From Streptomyces nigrescens (GTDB taxonomy: Bacteria > Actinomycetota > Actinomycetes > Streptomycetales > Streptomycetaceae), in the NCBI GenBank assembly GCA_024349765.1, contig AP026073.1:6696001-6760000 (forward strand): a stretch of DNA of 64,000 nt. The letters run 5' to 3'. A model generated the notes under the pieces. The model was not told the DNA's origin and searched no databases. It saw only the letters and a list, made by a program, of their open reading frames with translations. How positions within the stretch are numbered: the first letter of the stretch is position 1; the number at the start of each line of letters is the position of its first letter. Both the position numbers and the translations under genes were made by a program. Of this stretch, positions 52,557 to 60,719 are shown piece by piece.

Positions 52557-53357
52557 TCAGGCCACCAGCTCGCCGAAGGACTCTTCCTCGTCACGGCCGA
52601 AGCTGAGCACCTCGTCGTCGCGCAGCCGTCGCAGCGCGCGCCAGATGCTCGACTTCACCGTGCCGACACTGATGTTGAGGATGTCCGCGATCTCCGGGTC
52701 CGTGCGGCCCTCGTAGTAGCGCAGCACCAGCATGGTGCGCTGCGTCTCGGGCAGCCGGGCCAGCGCCTGCCACAGCACGGCGCGCAGTTCGGTGCCGCGC
52801 ATCGCGTCGACGTCGCCGGCGGTCTCCGGCAGCTCCTCGGTCGGGTACTCGTTGAGCTTGCGCCGGCGCCAGGCGCTGATGTGCAGGTTGGTCATGGTGC
52901 GGCGCAGGTAGCCGCCGAGCGCCGCCTTGTCGCTGATCCGGTCCCACGCCTTGTACGTCGAGAACAGCGCGCTCTGCAGCAGGTCCTCGGCCTCGAAGCG
53001 GTCGCCGGTCAGGTGGTAGGCGGTGGCGTACAGGGAGGCGCGGCGCTCCTGGACGTAGGCGGTGAAGGCCGCTTCGGCCTCGGCCGCCTCCGACGCGGAA
53101 CGCCGTTCCCCCGTGGCCTCCCCGTACTCCGCTCCCCCGTTGTTCCCCCCGTGGACGGCGCTTCCCCCGTGCCGTCCCGTTCCCCCGTTGATCTCCACCG
53201 TCGTCGCGTCGATGGCCACCATGTACGGCGGCCGCTGACGCCCGATGCCGCGAGCACACCCCCGCAAGCCCGCGGCACCGGACTTCTCCGGTGTCCGCAC
53301 GACGTCGTGGAGTCGCGTGATAACTGCGCTGGAAGTGGTGCCGTGCAGTGTGGTCAT
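52557..53357 (-). CDS. sigQ: ECF RNA polymerase sigma factor SigQ
   Basis: A 266-residue SigE-family ECF sigma factor. Region 2 is FTAYVQERRASLYATAYHLT, DRFEAEDLLQSALFSTYKAW and LGGYLRRTMTNLHISAWRRR; region 4 is LPETQRTMLVLRYYEGRTDP with EIADILNISVGTVKSSIWRA. About 115 residues precede it, ending in a Gly/Asn-rich tract encoded by G-runs on the message strand. ATG 53357 follows GGGGGGCG; an in-frame Met 37 codons upstream lacks support. The gene is divergent from afsQ1, the arrangement in which AfsQ1 activates sigQ and SigQ tempers antibiotic production in S. coelicolor. Confidence 0.95.
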   Translation of the reverse strand: MTTLHGTTSSAVITRLHDVVRTPEKSGAAGLRGCARGIGRQRPPYMVAIDATTVEINGGTGRHGGSAVHGGNNGGAEYGEATGERRSASEAAEAEAAFTAYVQERRASLYATAYHLTGDRFEAEDLLQSALFSTYKAWDRISDKAALGGYLRRTMTNLHISAWRRRKLNEYPTEELPETAGDVDAMRGTELRAVLWQALARLPETQRTMLVLRYYEGRTDPEIADILNISVGTVKSSIWRALRRLRDDEVLSFGRDEEESFGELVA

Positions 53358-53482
53358 CTCGCGCCCCCCGTCGTAGAGCCGGCTCGTTCGGTCCGTTTCG
53401 GTGTCCCGGGTGGCGATCGGTGTTGATCTCTCCCGGTGCCCCAAAGCCTGCCAACCCAGTTTCATCACGTTGTCCGCCGACT

Positions 53483-53498
53483 GTCACAGGCCTGTCAC
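53483..53498. promoter_or_regulatory. AfsQ1-binding box in the sigQ-afsQ1 intergenic region
   Basis: GTCAC-AGGCCT-GTCAC fits the described AfsQ1 pattern GTnAC-N6-GTnAC exactly. It is about 125 bp upstream of the sigQ start and about 100 bp from afsQ1. Confidence 0.75.
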
Positions 53499-53600
53499 AG
53501 GGGCAGGTCCGGTGCGTCGGGCGGTTCACGGAGGCGGCGGCCCGGGTAGGCCGGGGTCACTGGTCGATGTCCCGCCGTCCCATGGGCCAGAATGGCTGCC

Positions 53601-54278
53601 GTGCCTTTCCTGTTGCTGATCGAGGACGACGACGCCATCCGCACGGCCCTCGAACTCTCGCTGTCCCGCCAGGGTCACCGTGTGGTGACCGCGGCGACGG
53701 GCGAGGACGGTCTGAAGCTGCTGCGCGAGCAGCGCCCGGACCTGATCGTGCTGGATGTGATGCTGCCGGGCATCGACGGTTTCGAGGTGTGCCGCCGGAT
53801 CCGGCGTACGGACCAGCTGCCCATCATCCTGCTCACCGCGCGCAACGACGACATCGACGTCGTGGTGGGGCTGGAGTCCGGGGCGGACGACTACGTCGTC
53901 AAACCGGTCCAGGGGCGGGTGCTGGACGCCCGGATCCGGGCCGTGCTGCGCCGCGGGGAGCGCGAGTCCAGCGACTCGGCGACCTTCGGTTCGCTGGTGA
54001 TCGACCGGTCGGCGATGACCGTCACCAAGAACGGCGAGGACCTGCAACTGACACCGACCGAGCTGCGGTTGCTGCTGGAGCTGAGCCGGCGGCCCGGCCA
54101 GGCGCTGTCCCGCCAGCAGCTGCTGCGGCTGGTGTGGGAGCACGACTACCTCGGCGACTCGCGCCTGGTGGACGCCTGTGTGCAGCGGCTGCGGGCGAAG
54201 GTGGAGGACGTGCCGTCCTCGCCGACGCTGATCCGTACGGTCCGCGGTGTCGGCTACCGGCTGGACTCGCCGCAGTGA
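53601..54278 (+). CDS. afsQ1: Response regulator AfsQ1 (OmpR type)
   Basis: A 225-residue OmpR-family regulator from GTG 53601. The acidic pocket is IEDDD (8-11) with the phosphoacceptor Asp52 in LIVLDVMLPGIDGFEV, the switch Thr in ILLTARND and Lys in YVVKPVQ. The winged-helix DNA-binding domain is LQLTPTELRLLLELSRRPGQ, SRQQLLRLVWEHDYLGDSRL and RTVRGVGYRLDSPQ. CAGAAT (53588-53593) ends 7 nt before this GTG, giving a leaderless message, and the resulting length equals that known for S. coelicolor; ATG 53592 is less likely. AfsQ1 responds to nitrogen excess and controls antibiotic genes and sigQ. Confidence 0.96.
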   Translation: MPFLLLIEDDDAIRTALELSLSRQGHRVVTAATGEDGLKLLREQRPDLIVLDVMLPGIDGFEVCRRIRRTDQLPIILLTARNDDIDVVVGLESGADDYVVKPVQGRVLDARIRAVLRRGERESSDSATFGSLVIDRSAMTVTKNGEDLQLTPTELRLLLELSRRPGQALSRQQLLRLVWEHDYLGDSRLVDACVQRLRAKVEDVPSSPTLIRTVRGVGYRLDSPQ

Positions 54279-56110
54279 GGGAAGGCACCAAGGACGGCGG
54301 GACGGCGCAGGAGAGCGCGCGGGGCCCGGCCGGCGGCCCCGACGCGCCCGCGTCCGCGCCCGGGTCGGGCAGCCGGCTGCTGCGGCTGCTCGGCCGGGCG
54401 CCGGGACTGCTGCGCTGGACGAGCCTGCGGCTGCGGCTGGTGGTGGTCTTCGCACTGGTGGCGCTGACCGCGGCGGTGTCCGCGTCCGGCATCGCGTACT
54501 GGCTCAACCGCAACACCGTGCTGGACCGCACGCAGAACGCGGTGCTCAAGGACTTCCGCAAGTCGCTGGAGGACAGTACGCGGTCGCTGCCGCTGCGTCC
54601 GCGGTGCGCCGAACTGCAGGACGCGGCACGGCAGATGGCGGCCGGGCCGCAGAACTACGCGGTGCTGCTGATCGGCGTGGACCGGTCGGGCAAGCCCTGC
54701 GCGGCCACCACGGACAAGGACCTGCTGACGCTGACGACGGTGCCGGACTCGCTGCGCAAGGCGGTGAACGAGGTCCGTCCGGTCGACGAGTCCAACCGCT
54801 ATGCGCACCACCTGTACTGGCAGCGCAAGCAGATCGGGGACACCCCCTACCTGGTCGCCGGGGCGAAGGTGATCGGCGGCGGGCCGACCGGCTACATGAT
54901 GAAGTCGCTGGCCACCGAGCGGCAGGACCTCAACTCGCTGGCCTGGTCGCTGGGGATCGCGACGGCGCTCGCACTGGTCGGCTCGGCGCTGCTGGCGCAG
55001 GCCGCCGCGACGACCGTGCTGCGGCCCGTACAGCGGCTGGGGCACGCGGCCCGGCAGCTCGGCGAGGGACGGCTGGACACCCGGCTGCGGGTCACCGGCA
55101 CCGACGAACTCGCCGATCTCTCCCGGACGTTCAACCGCACGGCGGAGCGGCTGGAACAGCGGGTCGAGGAGCTCAGCGCCCGGGAGGCGGCCTCCCGCCG
55201 CTTCGTCGCGGACATGTCGCACGAGCTGCGCACGCCCCTGACGGCGATCACCGCGGTCTCCGAGGTGCTGGAGGAGGAGGCCGACTCCCTCGACCCGATG
55301 ATCGCGCCCGCGGTCCAGCTGGTGGTGAGCGAGACCCGGCGGCTGAACGACCTGGTGGAGAACCTGATGGAGGTCACCCGCTTCGACGCGGGGACGGCCC
55401 GGCTGGTGCTCGACGACGTCGACGTCGCGGACCAGGTCACGGCGTGCATCGACGCGCGGGCCTGGCTGGACGCGGTGGACCTGGACGCGGACCGCGGCAT
55501 CGTGGCCCGGCTGGACCCGAGGCGGCTCGACGTCATCCTGGCCAATCTGATCGGCAACGCCCTCAAACACGGCGGCTCGCCGGTCCGGGTGTCGGTGCGC
55601 ACCGAGGACGCGACGGGCGAGGAGCCGGACGCCACGGCCGCTACGGAGACACCGGGCGGCGCCGACCAGGAGGGCCCCGCGGCGGGGACCGGCCCGGCGG
55701 GGGCGTGCCGCACCGCGGGCGGGCCGGAACAGGCCGCCGGCGGGCCCGAGCGGGCCGGAGAGCCGGCGGACGGCACCCGTCCCGGTGGCGGCCGGCTGGT
55801 GATCCGCGTACGGGACCACGGCCCCGGCATCCCCGAAGAGGTCCTGCCGCACGTCTTCGACCGCTTCTACAAGGCGAGCGCCTCCCGCCCCCGCTCCGAG
55901 GGCAGCGGCCTGGGCCTGTCCATCGCCCTGGAGAACGCGCACATCCACGGCGGCGAGATCACCGCGGCCAACCTCCCCGAGGGCGGAGCGGTCTTCACCC
56001 TGCGACTGCCGATGGACGCGTCCCCCCTGGCCGACGACACCCGACGCGACGGCTCCCCGGACAGGCCCGGGCCCGGCCCCGGCAACAACGGCACGGAGGG
56101 CGAGCGATGA
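54275..56110 (+). CDS. afsQ2: Sensor histidine kinase AfsQ2
   Basis: A 611-residue membrane kinase beginning at a GTG that overlaps the afsQ1 stop. Membrane helices are near residues 55-75 (LVVVFALVALTAAVSASGIA) and 228-250 (LGIATALALVGSALLAQAAA), bracketing an outside sensor domain; HAMP follows. His316 in FVADMSHELRTPLTAI is the phosphorylated residue; the N box is LIGNALKHGG and the G boxes are VRDHGPGIP and EGSGLGLSIA. Between N and first G box lies a roughly 60-residue low-complexity insert (about 445-506). It phosphorylates AfsQ1. Confidence 0.95.
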   Translation: MREGTKDGGTAQESARGPAGGPDAPASAPGSGSRLLRLLGRAPGLLRWTSLRLRLVVVFALVALTAAVSASGIAYWLNRNTVLDRTQNAVLKDFRKSLEDSTRSLPLRPRCAELQDAARQMAAGPQNYAVLLIGVDRSGKPCAATTDKDLLTLTTVPDSLRKAVNEVRPVDESNRYAHHLYWQRKQIGDTPYLVAGAKVIGGGPTGYMMKSLATERQDLNSLAWSLGIATALALVGSALLAQAAATTVLRPVQRLGHAARQLGEGRLDTRLRVTGTDELADLSRTFNRTAERLEQRVEELSAREAASRRFVADMSHELRTPLTAITAVSEVLEEEADSLDPMIAPAVQLVVSETRRLNDLVENLMEVTRFDAGTARLVLDDVDVADQVTACIDARAWLDAVDLDADRGIVARLDPRRLDVILANLIGNALKHGGSPVRVSVRTEDATGEEPDATAATETPGGADQEGPAAGTGPAGACRTAGGPEQAAGGPERAGEPADGTRPGGGRLVIRVRDHGPGIPEEVLPHVFDRFYKASASRPRSEGSGLGLSIALENAHIHGGEITAANLPEGGAVFTLRLPMDASPLADDTRRDGSPDRPGPGPGNNGTEGER

Positions 56111-56850
56111 CGGGGCGGCGAGGACTGATGGGGCACCTGGCTGGGCGCTCTGCTGGGCAGCTGGACGGGGAGCCTGTGCGGCGCCTGGACGGGGGCCCGA
56201 CGGAGCGCGCGACGGGACGCACGGCCGGGCGTCGAGCGGGACGCGGGTGGCGGCGTACCGCCGGGGCGGTGGCGCTGCTGACGCTGGCGGCGACCGGCTG
56301 CGGGATCCGCGGCACGTCCGTGCCGGTGGACGCGGGCGGGGCGCCCGCACGGGTCAGCTGCAAGGCGCCGGCCGGCACAGCCGCGCCGGGCGAGGGCACC
56401 CAGGCCACCCTGTACCTGGTGTGCGGCTCCGCGCTGGCCCAGGTGGAGCGGACGGTCCCACCCGCCAAGGGCGCGGCCGGCACCGACGTCCGCCTGCGGA
56501 CCGCCCGTGCCCTCCTCCGGTCCCTGCAGCAGCCGCCCTCCCCCGAAGAGGAGAAGGCCGGCTTCAGCAGCGCGCTGCCCGCCGACCTGAAGGTCGAGGG
56601 CCCGCACCCGGGAGACCCGGCGGACGCCCTCCGCCTGAGCCTCCCCCCGGACGACCTCCCGTCCTTCGCCCTGGCCCAACTGGTGTGCACCTACGGCGCC
56701 AGCCCGGCCCTCGGCCGCACTCACGCCGCCGTCCTCTCCGGCCCCGACCACACCACCCCCCACCGCTACGACTGCTCCGCCGACGTCCTCTCCAACCCGG
56801 ACATCGCCGAACACGCGGGGTGGGGGGACACCTTGACGGGGCGGGGCTGA
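56107..56850 (+). CDS. Lipoprotein of the afsQ operon (GerMN-like)
   Basis: A 247-residue lipoprotein whose ATG overlaps the afsQ2 stop (ATGA). An unusually long 50-residue basic, Gly/Arg-rich leader precedes the signal helix, with the lipobox LAATGCGIRG. The mature domain (ATLYLVCGSALAQVERTVPP, ARALLRSLQQPPSPEEEKAG, LPADLKVEGPHPGDPADALR) resembles the GerMN fold found in lipoproteins next to two-component systems. Conserved operon position suggests it tunes the AfsQ2 sensor. The real start may be an internal GTG/ATG closer to the signal peptide, for example where WRRTAGAVALL begins. Confidence 0.82.
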   Translation: MTGRRGLMGHLAGRSAGQLDGEPVRRLDGGPTERATGRTAGRRAGRGWRRTAGAVALLTLAATGCGIRGTSVPVDAGGAPARVSCKAPAGTAAPGEGTQATLYLVCGSALAQVERTVPPAKGAAGTDVRLRTARALLRSLQQPPSPEEEKAGFSSALPADLKVEGPHPGDPADALRLSLPPDDLPSFALAQLVCTYGASPALGRTHAAVLSGPDHTTPHRYDCSADVLSNPDIAEHAGWGDTLTGRG

Positions 56851-56912
56851 GGGGCGGGGGCTGAGAAGGCCTGAGCGGCGGGGTCCGAGGAGGCCTGAGC
56901 GGCGGGGACTGA

Positions 56913-57064
56913 GGCTTCGCGGGGCACGCGACGGGCTTCGCGGGGCACGTCCTGGGCTTCGCGAGGCACGCGACGGGCTTCGCGGGGCACGCGATGGTGA
57001 GGACTTCGCGGGGCACGCAACCGGCTCCGCGGGGCACGCGATCGGCTTCGCCCGCCGCGCCCGG
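56913..57064. repeat. Tandem 21-bp minisatellite downstream of the afsQ operon
   Basis: About seven units of GGCTTCGCGGGGCACGCGAC type with 21-bp spacing begin at 56913, 56934, 56955, 56976, about 57001, about 57023 and 57044. Units diverge toward the right end. Two copies of an earlier GGCCTGAGCGGCGGGG unit precede it. The minus strand stays open through the array as a PREARRV-type repeat, but I do not regard it as coding. Confidence 0.75.
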
Positions 57065-57072
57065 GGCTTCCC

Positions 57073-57118
57073 CCGCCCCCTCCCCCTCTCCCCCTTCGGG
57101 GGAGGGGGCGAGGGGTGG
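57073..57118. terminator. C-rich/G-rich hairpin with UUCG loop after the afsQ operon
   Basis: A run of C and T (57073-57094) folds onto a G/A run (57098-57118) with TTCG at the turn. It is probably the terminator for afsQ1-afsQ2-lipoprotein. Confidence 0.65.
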
Positions 57119-57238
57119 GTTCGGGGGTGGGGGGATGCGGCCCTCGCGCGCGCGGCCGAACCGGCCCCCGGCTGCCCCACCCCAAGCCGGGTGCAATAGG
57201 GCGGAACCATTGCCACCGGTCCTGGCGTCCTGGGCTTT

Positions 57239-57793
57239 GTGCAGCGTCATGGCCACGGCACCACCGCCTCCCCCCGAATGCGCGTCACCGGACTTCTTCT
57301 CCTTGTGGCGCATCTGCTGGTCGTCGGCTGGCTCACGCTGCGTCCCCGAACCGTGCCCTGGGTGCCGGCGGCCAACCTCGAACCGCTCGCGACGATCCGG
57401 GCCGAGCTGGCGCACGGTGCGTCGTGGGAGGCCGTGCAGCACCTGGGTGGCTCGGTGCTGCTGCTGGCGCCGCTGGGTGTGCTGCTGCCCCTCTCCGCCG
57501 GCCGCCTGAACGTTTCGCCGCTGGTCTCCTTCACCCGTACCGTCTTCGCCGGCGCGATGATCGCGCTGGCCATCGAACTGCTGCAGTCAGGGATCCCCGG
57601 ACGGGTCCCCGATGTCGACTCGGTGCTGCTGAGCACCCTGGGCGTGGCGGTGGTGCACCTGGTGGTCGTCCCCGGGGCCCGGTGCCGGCTCCGCCGGCGG
57701 TACGAGCATCTCGGGGAGGTGACCCCGAAGATCTCCAGGGTCGGCCTCACACCACAGGCTGACGTGCTCTCGGGCAGCCGGACCTACCTTTGA
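57239..57793 (+). CDS. VanZ-family membrane protein
   Basis: A 184-residue VanZ-like protein with four helices: MRVTGLLLLVAHLLVVGWLT, AVQHLGGSVLLLAPLGVLLP, FAGAMIALAIELLQS and SVLLSTLGVAVVHLVVVPGA. The family core is the region N-x-(E)PLATIR-AELAHG and ELLQSGIPGRVPDVDSVLLS (VanZ's R-x-x-D-x-x-D-x-x-xN-type motif, with Asn replaced here). VanZ gives low-level teicoplanin resistance in enterococci; most actinobacterial relatives have unknown roles. GTG 57239 is the longest start; ATG 57278 at the first helix is as likely. Confidence 0.82.
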   Translation: MQRHGHGTTASPRMRVTGLLLLVAHLLVVGWLTLRPRTVPWVPAANLEPLATIRAELAHGASWEAVQHLGGSVLLLAPLGVLLPLSAGRLNVSPLVSFTRTVFAGAMIALAIELLQSGIPGRVPDVDSVLLSTLGVAVVHLVVVPGARCRLRRRYEHLGEVTPKISRVGLTPQADVLSGSRTYL

Positions 57794-57838
57794 GACATCG
57801 GGCAAACGCCCCACGTAGTCGCAAAGGAGTCACCTCTC

Positions 57839-58048
57839 ATGGCCGCCGCACTGGTCCGCCCCCGCAGCAACCGAATGATCGCCGGAGTGTGCGCGGGCCT
57901 GGCCCGTCGCTTCGGTACGACACCGACCACGATGCGCGTGATCTTCCTGGTGTCGTGTCTGCTTCCCGGCCCGCAGTTCCTCGTCTACCTCGCGCTCTGG
58001 ATACTCCTCCCCTCGGAGGAGAAGGCCCACGGCGCCGCCGCCTGGTAG
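57839..58048 (+). CDS. Small PspC-domain membrane protein
   Basis: A 69-residue protein that is essentially one PspC domain: LVRPRSNRMIAGVCAGLARR, FGTTPTTMRVIFLVSCLLPG and FLVYLALWILLPSEE. PspC proteins bind partners at the membrane in envelope stress. An AAAGGAG site lies 9 nt before ATG 57839. It follows the VanZ gene by 45 bp. Confidence 0.9.
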   Translation: MAAALVRPRSNRMIAGVCAGLARRFGTTPTTMRVIFLVSCLLPGPQFLVYLALWILLPSEEKAHGAAAW

Positions 58049-58120
58049 GCCCACCACGCCTGGCAGGCCACCGCCCGGTGAGTCACCGCGCCGGATGAGC
58101 CACCGCACCCCGGCAAGCCA

Positions 58121-58154
58121 CCGGCCCGTACGCCTGCGGAGGCGTACGGGCCGG
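58121..58154. terminator. Perfect 14-bp convergent hairpin
   Basis: CCGGCCCGTACGCC (58121-58134) pairs with 58141-58154 around TGCGGA, between the PspC gene and the minus-strand secreted-protein gene. Confidence 0.75.
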
Positions 58155-58199
58155 GGACGGTGCGCCGCGTGCCCCTGAGGGCGGCGGGGTGTGCGGGGC

Positions 58200-58490
58200 T
58201 CAGCCCAGCGGGAGGGCCTTGCCGACGGCGCCGGTGGGCAGGCCGCCGAGGAGCTTGTTGCCCTTGGAGTTCAGGGGCGTCTTGATGTCGTTGTTGCCCG
58301 GCTTGGCGTTGGTGCCGCCGTTGACGCTCTTGGTGGCCCCCGAGACGGTGTCGGTGGCGCTGTGCAGCAGACCGCCGGCGGTGTCGGCGGCGCCGGCCGC
58401 CGGAGCGGCCGAGGCGGCGCCCGCGGCGGTGACGGCGAAGGCGGCACCGAGCGCGGCGACACCGAGAGTCTTGATCGTTCCCTGCTTCAT
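58200..58490 (-). CDS. Small secreted ATP-binding-like/unknown protein
   Basis: A 96-residue exported protein. The signal peptide MKQGTIKTLGVAALGAAFAV leads to a likely cut after ASAAP. The mature 65 residues are Gly/Thr/Asn-rich (GGLLHSATDTVSGATKSVNG, NSKGNKLLGGLPTGAVGKAL). It belongs to a set of abundant short secreted streptomycete proteins of unknown role; no motif supports an enzymatic function. The TTCATCGAA start context has no clear ribosome-binding site beyond a purine stretch. Confidence 0.72.
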   Translation of the reverse strand: MKQGTIKTLGVAALGAAFAVTAAGAASAAPAAGAADTAGGLLHSATDTVSGATKSVNGGTNAKPGNNDIKTPLNSKGNKLLGGLPTGAVGKALPLG

Positions 58491-58574
58491 CGAATTACGT
58501 CCTCATTGATGGGGGCTTGACCGGCCCATCAACCTAGTGATGCGGCAACCGGCGCCGCAAACAGCCACAAGGAA

Positions 58575-58609
58575 ACAAAAAACGGCCGGTGGACATTCCA
58601 CCGGCCGTT
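58575..58609 (-). terminator. Intrinsic terminator of the add gene with U-tract
   Basis: On the minus strand AACGGCCGGTGGA and TCCACCGGCCGTT (58609-58581) form a perfect 13-bp stem with a 3-nt loop, followed by TTTTTTG. A real T-tract is rare in this genome type. Confidence 0.85.
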
Positions 58610-58670
58610 GCGCTATATGCTCGCAGCGCCTCCGTTACGTACGGTCAGAAGCGCTGCTGGGAGCGGATGT

Positions 58671-59795
58671 TCAGCCCGTCGTGCGGAACAGCCACTCGGC
58701 CCGCAGTTCCGCGTAACCGGGCTTGATGACGTCATTGATCATCGCCAGACGTTCATCGAAAGGAATGAATGCTGATTTCATCGCATTGACTGTAAACCAC
58801 TGCATGTCATCGAGCGTGTAGCGAAATGTCTTGACCAGGTGCTCGAATTCCCGGGACATGTTCGTACCGCTCATCAGCCGGTTGTCGGTGTTGACGGTGA
58901 GGCGGAATTGCAGCCGGCGCAGCAGGCCGATGGGGTGCTCGGCGTAGGAGGGCGCGGCGCCGGTCTGGAGGTTGGAGGTGGGGCACATCTCCAGCGGGAT
59001 CCGCTTGTCGCGCACGTAGGAGGCGAGCCGGCCGAGCTTGACGGTGCCGTCGTCGGCGACCTCGATGTCGTCGATGATCCGGACGCCGTGGCCGAGGCGG
59101 TCGGCGCCGCACCACTGGAGCGCCTGCCAGATGGAGGGCAGCCCGAAGGCCTCCCCCGCGTGGATGGTGAAGTGGTTGTTCTCCCGCTTGAGGTACTCGA
59201 ACGCGTCGAGGTGGCGGGTGGGCGGGTAGCCGGCCTCGGCGCCCGCGATGTCGAAGCCGACGACGCCGGAGTCGCGGTAGCGGTTGGCGAGTTCGGCGAT
59301 CTCCAGGGCGCGGGCGGCGTGCCGCATGGCGGTCAGCAGGGCGCCGACGCGGATGCGGTGGCCGTTCTCGCGGGCCCGCCGCTCGCCCTCACGGAAGCCC
59401 TCGTTGACGGCCTCGACGACCTCTTCGAGGGTCAGCCCCTGCTCCAGGTGCTGCTCGGGCGCGTAGCGGACCTCGGCGTAGACCACGCCGTCGGCGGCCA
59501 GGTCCTCGGCGCACTCGGCGGCCACCCGGGCCAGTGCGTCGCGGGTCTGCATGACGGCGCAGGTGTGCGCGAAGGTCTCCAGGTAGCGCTCCAGCGAGCC
59601 GGAGTCGGCGGCTTCGCGGAACCAGATGCCCAGCTTCTCGGCATCGGTCTCGGGCAGACCGGTGTATCCGTTCTCGCGGGCCAGGTCGACGACCGTGGCG
59701 GGGCGCAGGCCGCCGTCGAGGTGATCGTGCAGCAGCACCTTGGGGGCGCGGCGGATCTGTTCACTGCTCGGAAGGGTGGTGGTCTCGCTCGTCAT
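58671..59795 (-). CDS. add: Adenosine deaminase
   Basis: A 374-residue zinc deaminase turning adenosine and deoxyadenosine into inosines. Metal ligands are in [14 protein letters not shown] (HxH, about residues 22-24), [16 protein letters not shown] (His and catalytic Glu), HGVRIIDD and [12 protein letters not shown] (Asp). ATG 59795 is chosen over the longer frame because the CTACGCGCGTAG operator and a TACAGT -10 lie just upstream, with the ATG 6 nt after the -10 (leaderless). Its product feeds the PNP encoded at 43583. Confidence 0.95.
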   Translation of the reverse strand: MTSETTTLPSSEQIRRAPKVLLHDHLDGGLRPATVVDLARENGYTGLPETDAEKLGIWFREAADSGSLERYLETFAHTCAVMQTRDALARVAAECAEDLAADGVVYAEVRYAPEQHLEQGLTLEEVVEAVNEGFREGERRARENGHRIRVGALLTAMRHAARALEIAELANRYRDSGVVGFDIAGAEAGYPPTRHLDAFEYLKRENNHFTIHAGEAFGLPSIWQALQWCGADRLGHGVRIIDDIEVADDGTVKLGRLASYVRDKRIPLEMCPTSNLQTGAAPSYAEHPIGLLRRLQFRLTVNTDNRLMSGTNMSREFEHLVKTFRYTLDDMQWFTVNAMKSAFIPFDERLAMINDVIKPGYAELRAEWLFRTTG

Positions 59796-59811
59796 TTCGG
59801 CACTGTAGCCC

Positions 59812-59823
59812 CTACGCGCGTAG
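59812..59823. promoter_or_regulatory. 12-bp palindromic operator in the add promoter
   Basis: Perfect CTACGCGCGTAG, 4 bp upstream of the -10 TACAGT (59807-59802, minus strand). It is identical to the sites before the PNP and deoC genes. Confidence 0.65.
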
Positions 59824-59898
59824 ATCTCACCGAACGATACGTAACAGTGACCCGTCCACAGGGTGGCGTGCCGGTCTCCTTCTGCCATCGTTCTGGTC

Positions 59899-60666
59899 AT
59901 GGCTCAGCAAGCACTGCCGGTGCGCGAGGCCCGGCTGGGAAAACCGCTGGGAGCGAACGGCAAGGAGGGAACGGTCAGCGGGGTCGCCCTGTTACTGCCG
60001 GGGGGCGGACCGACCGGGATCCGCCGACCGTCGCCGGTGACCGCGCTCGCGGTACGCCCCCTCGCCCTCCGGCTGGCCCGGGCGGGCCGCCCCGAGGGGC
60101 TGGCCACCCATGTCGTGCACTACCGCTGCCGCGGCTGGAACGGTTCCGCCGCCCACCCCGCGCGCGACGCCACCTGGGCCCTGGACGAGGTGGTGCGCCG
60201 CTACGGCGACGTGCCGGTCTGCCTCGTCGGTACGGGTATGGGCGCCCGCGCCGCCCTGCACGCCGCCGGCCACCCCGCCGTCCACTCCGTACTGGCCATC
60301 GCGCCGTGGCTGCCCGACCACCGCGCCACCGGTGAGCAGCCCGATCCGGTGAAGCAGCTCGTCGGCCGTCAGGTCCTGCTCGTGCACGGCACCAACGACG
60401 AGCGCCACGCCCCCGACCTGTCCTACCGCTACGCCGAGCGCGCCAAGAAGATCAACCGCGACACCTGCCGCTTCGAGGTGCACTCCGACGGCCACTCCCT
60501 CCACCAGCACCGCGCCGAAGTCCTCGCGCTGGCCACCGACTTCCTCCTCGGTTCCCTCTTCGCCCACGACTACGCCCGCCCCGTCAAGGACGCCCTCGCC
60601 GCACCCCCACCCCTCGGCCTCCGCATGCCCCTGGCCACCGGCTTCGGGGCGTCACTGCGGCACTGA
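59899..60666 (+). CDS. Alpha/beta-hydrolase with a TTA codon
   Basis: A 255-residue alpha/beta hydrolase. [20 protein letters not shown] holds the oxyanion loop, [20 protein letters not shown] the elbow (here G-T-G-M-G, with Thr in place of Ser), [14 protein letters not shown] the acid strand and [13 protein letters not shown] the histidine. A Thr at the nucleophile position casts doubt on classic esterase activity. Codon 32 (59992-59994) is TTA, implying bldA control. It is divergent from add, so the palindrome at 59812 might also influence it. Confidence 0.8.
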   Translation: MAQQALPVREARLGKPLGANGKEGTVSGVALLLPGGGPTGIRRPSPVTALAVRPLALRLARAGRPEGLATHVVHYRCRGWNGSAAHPARDATWALDEVVRRYGDVPVCLVGTGMGARAALHAAGHPAVHSVLAIAPWLPDHRATGEQPDPVKQLVGRQVLLVHGTNDERHAPDLSYRYAERAKKINRDTCRFEVHSDGHSLHQHRAEVLALATDFLLGSLFAHDYARPVKDALAAPPPLGLRMPLATGFGASLRH

Positions 60667-60719
60667 GCGACGTTCCCACTCGACTCCCACCAGGGCCGGT
60701 TCCGCCGCACCGGCGCCCG

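Noticed and set aside
56850-57216. Minus-strand PREARRV repeat protein over the minisatellite
   Set aside because: The open frame is a by-product of a 21-bp GC-rich repeat; it runs through a terminator hairpin and lacks a start signal.
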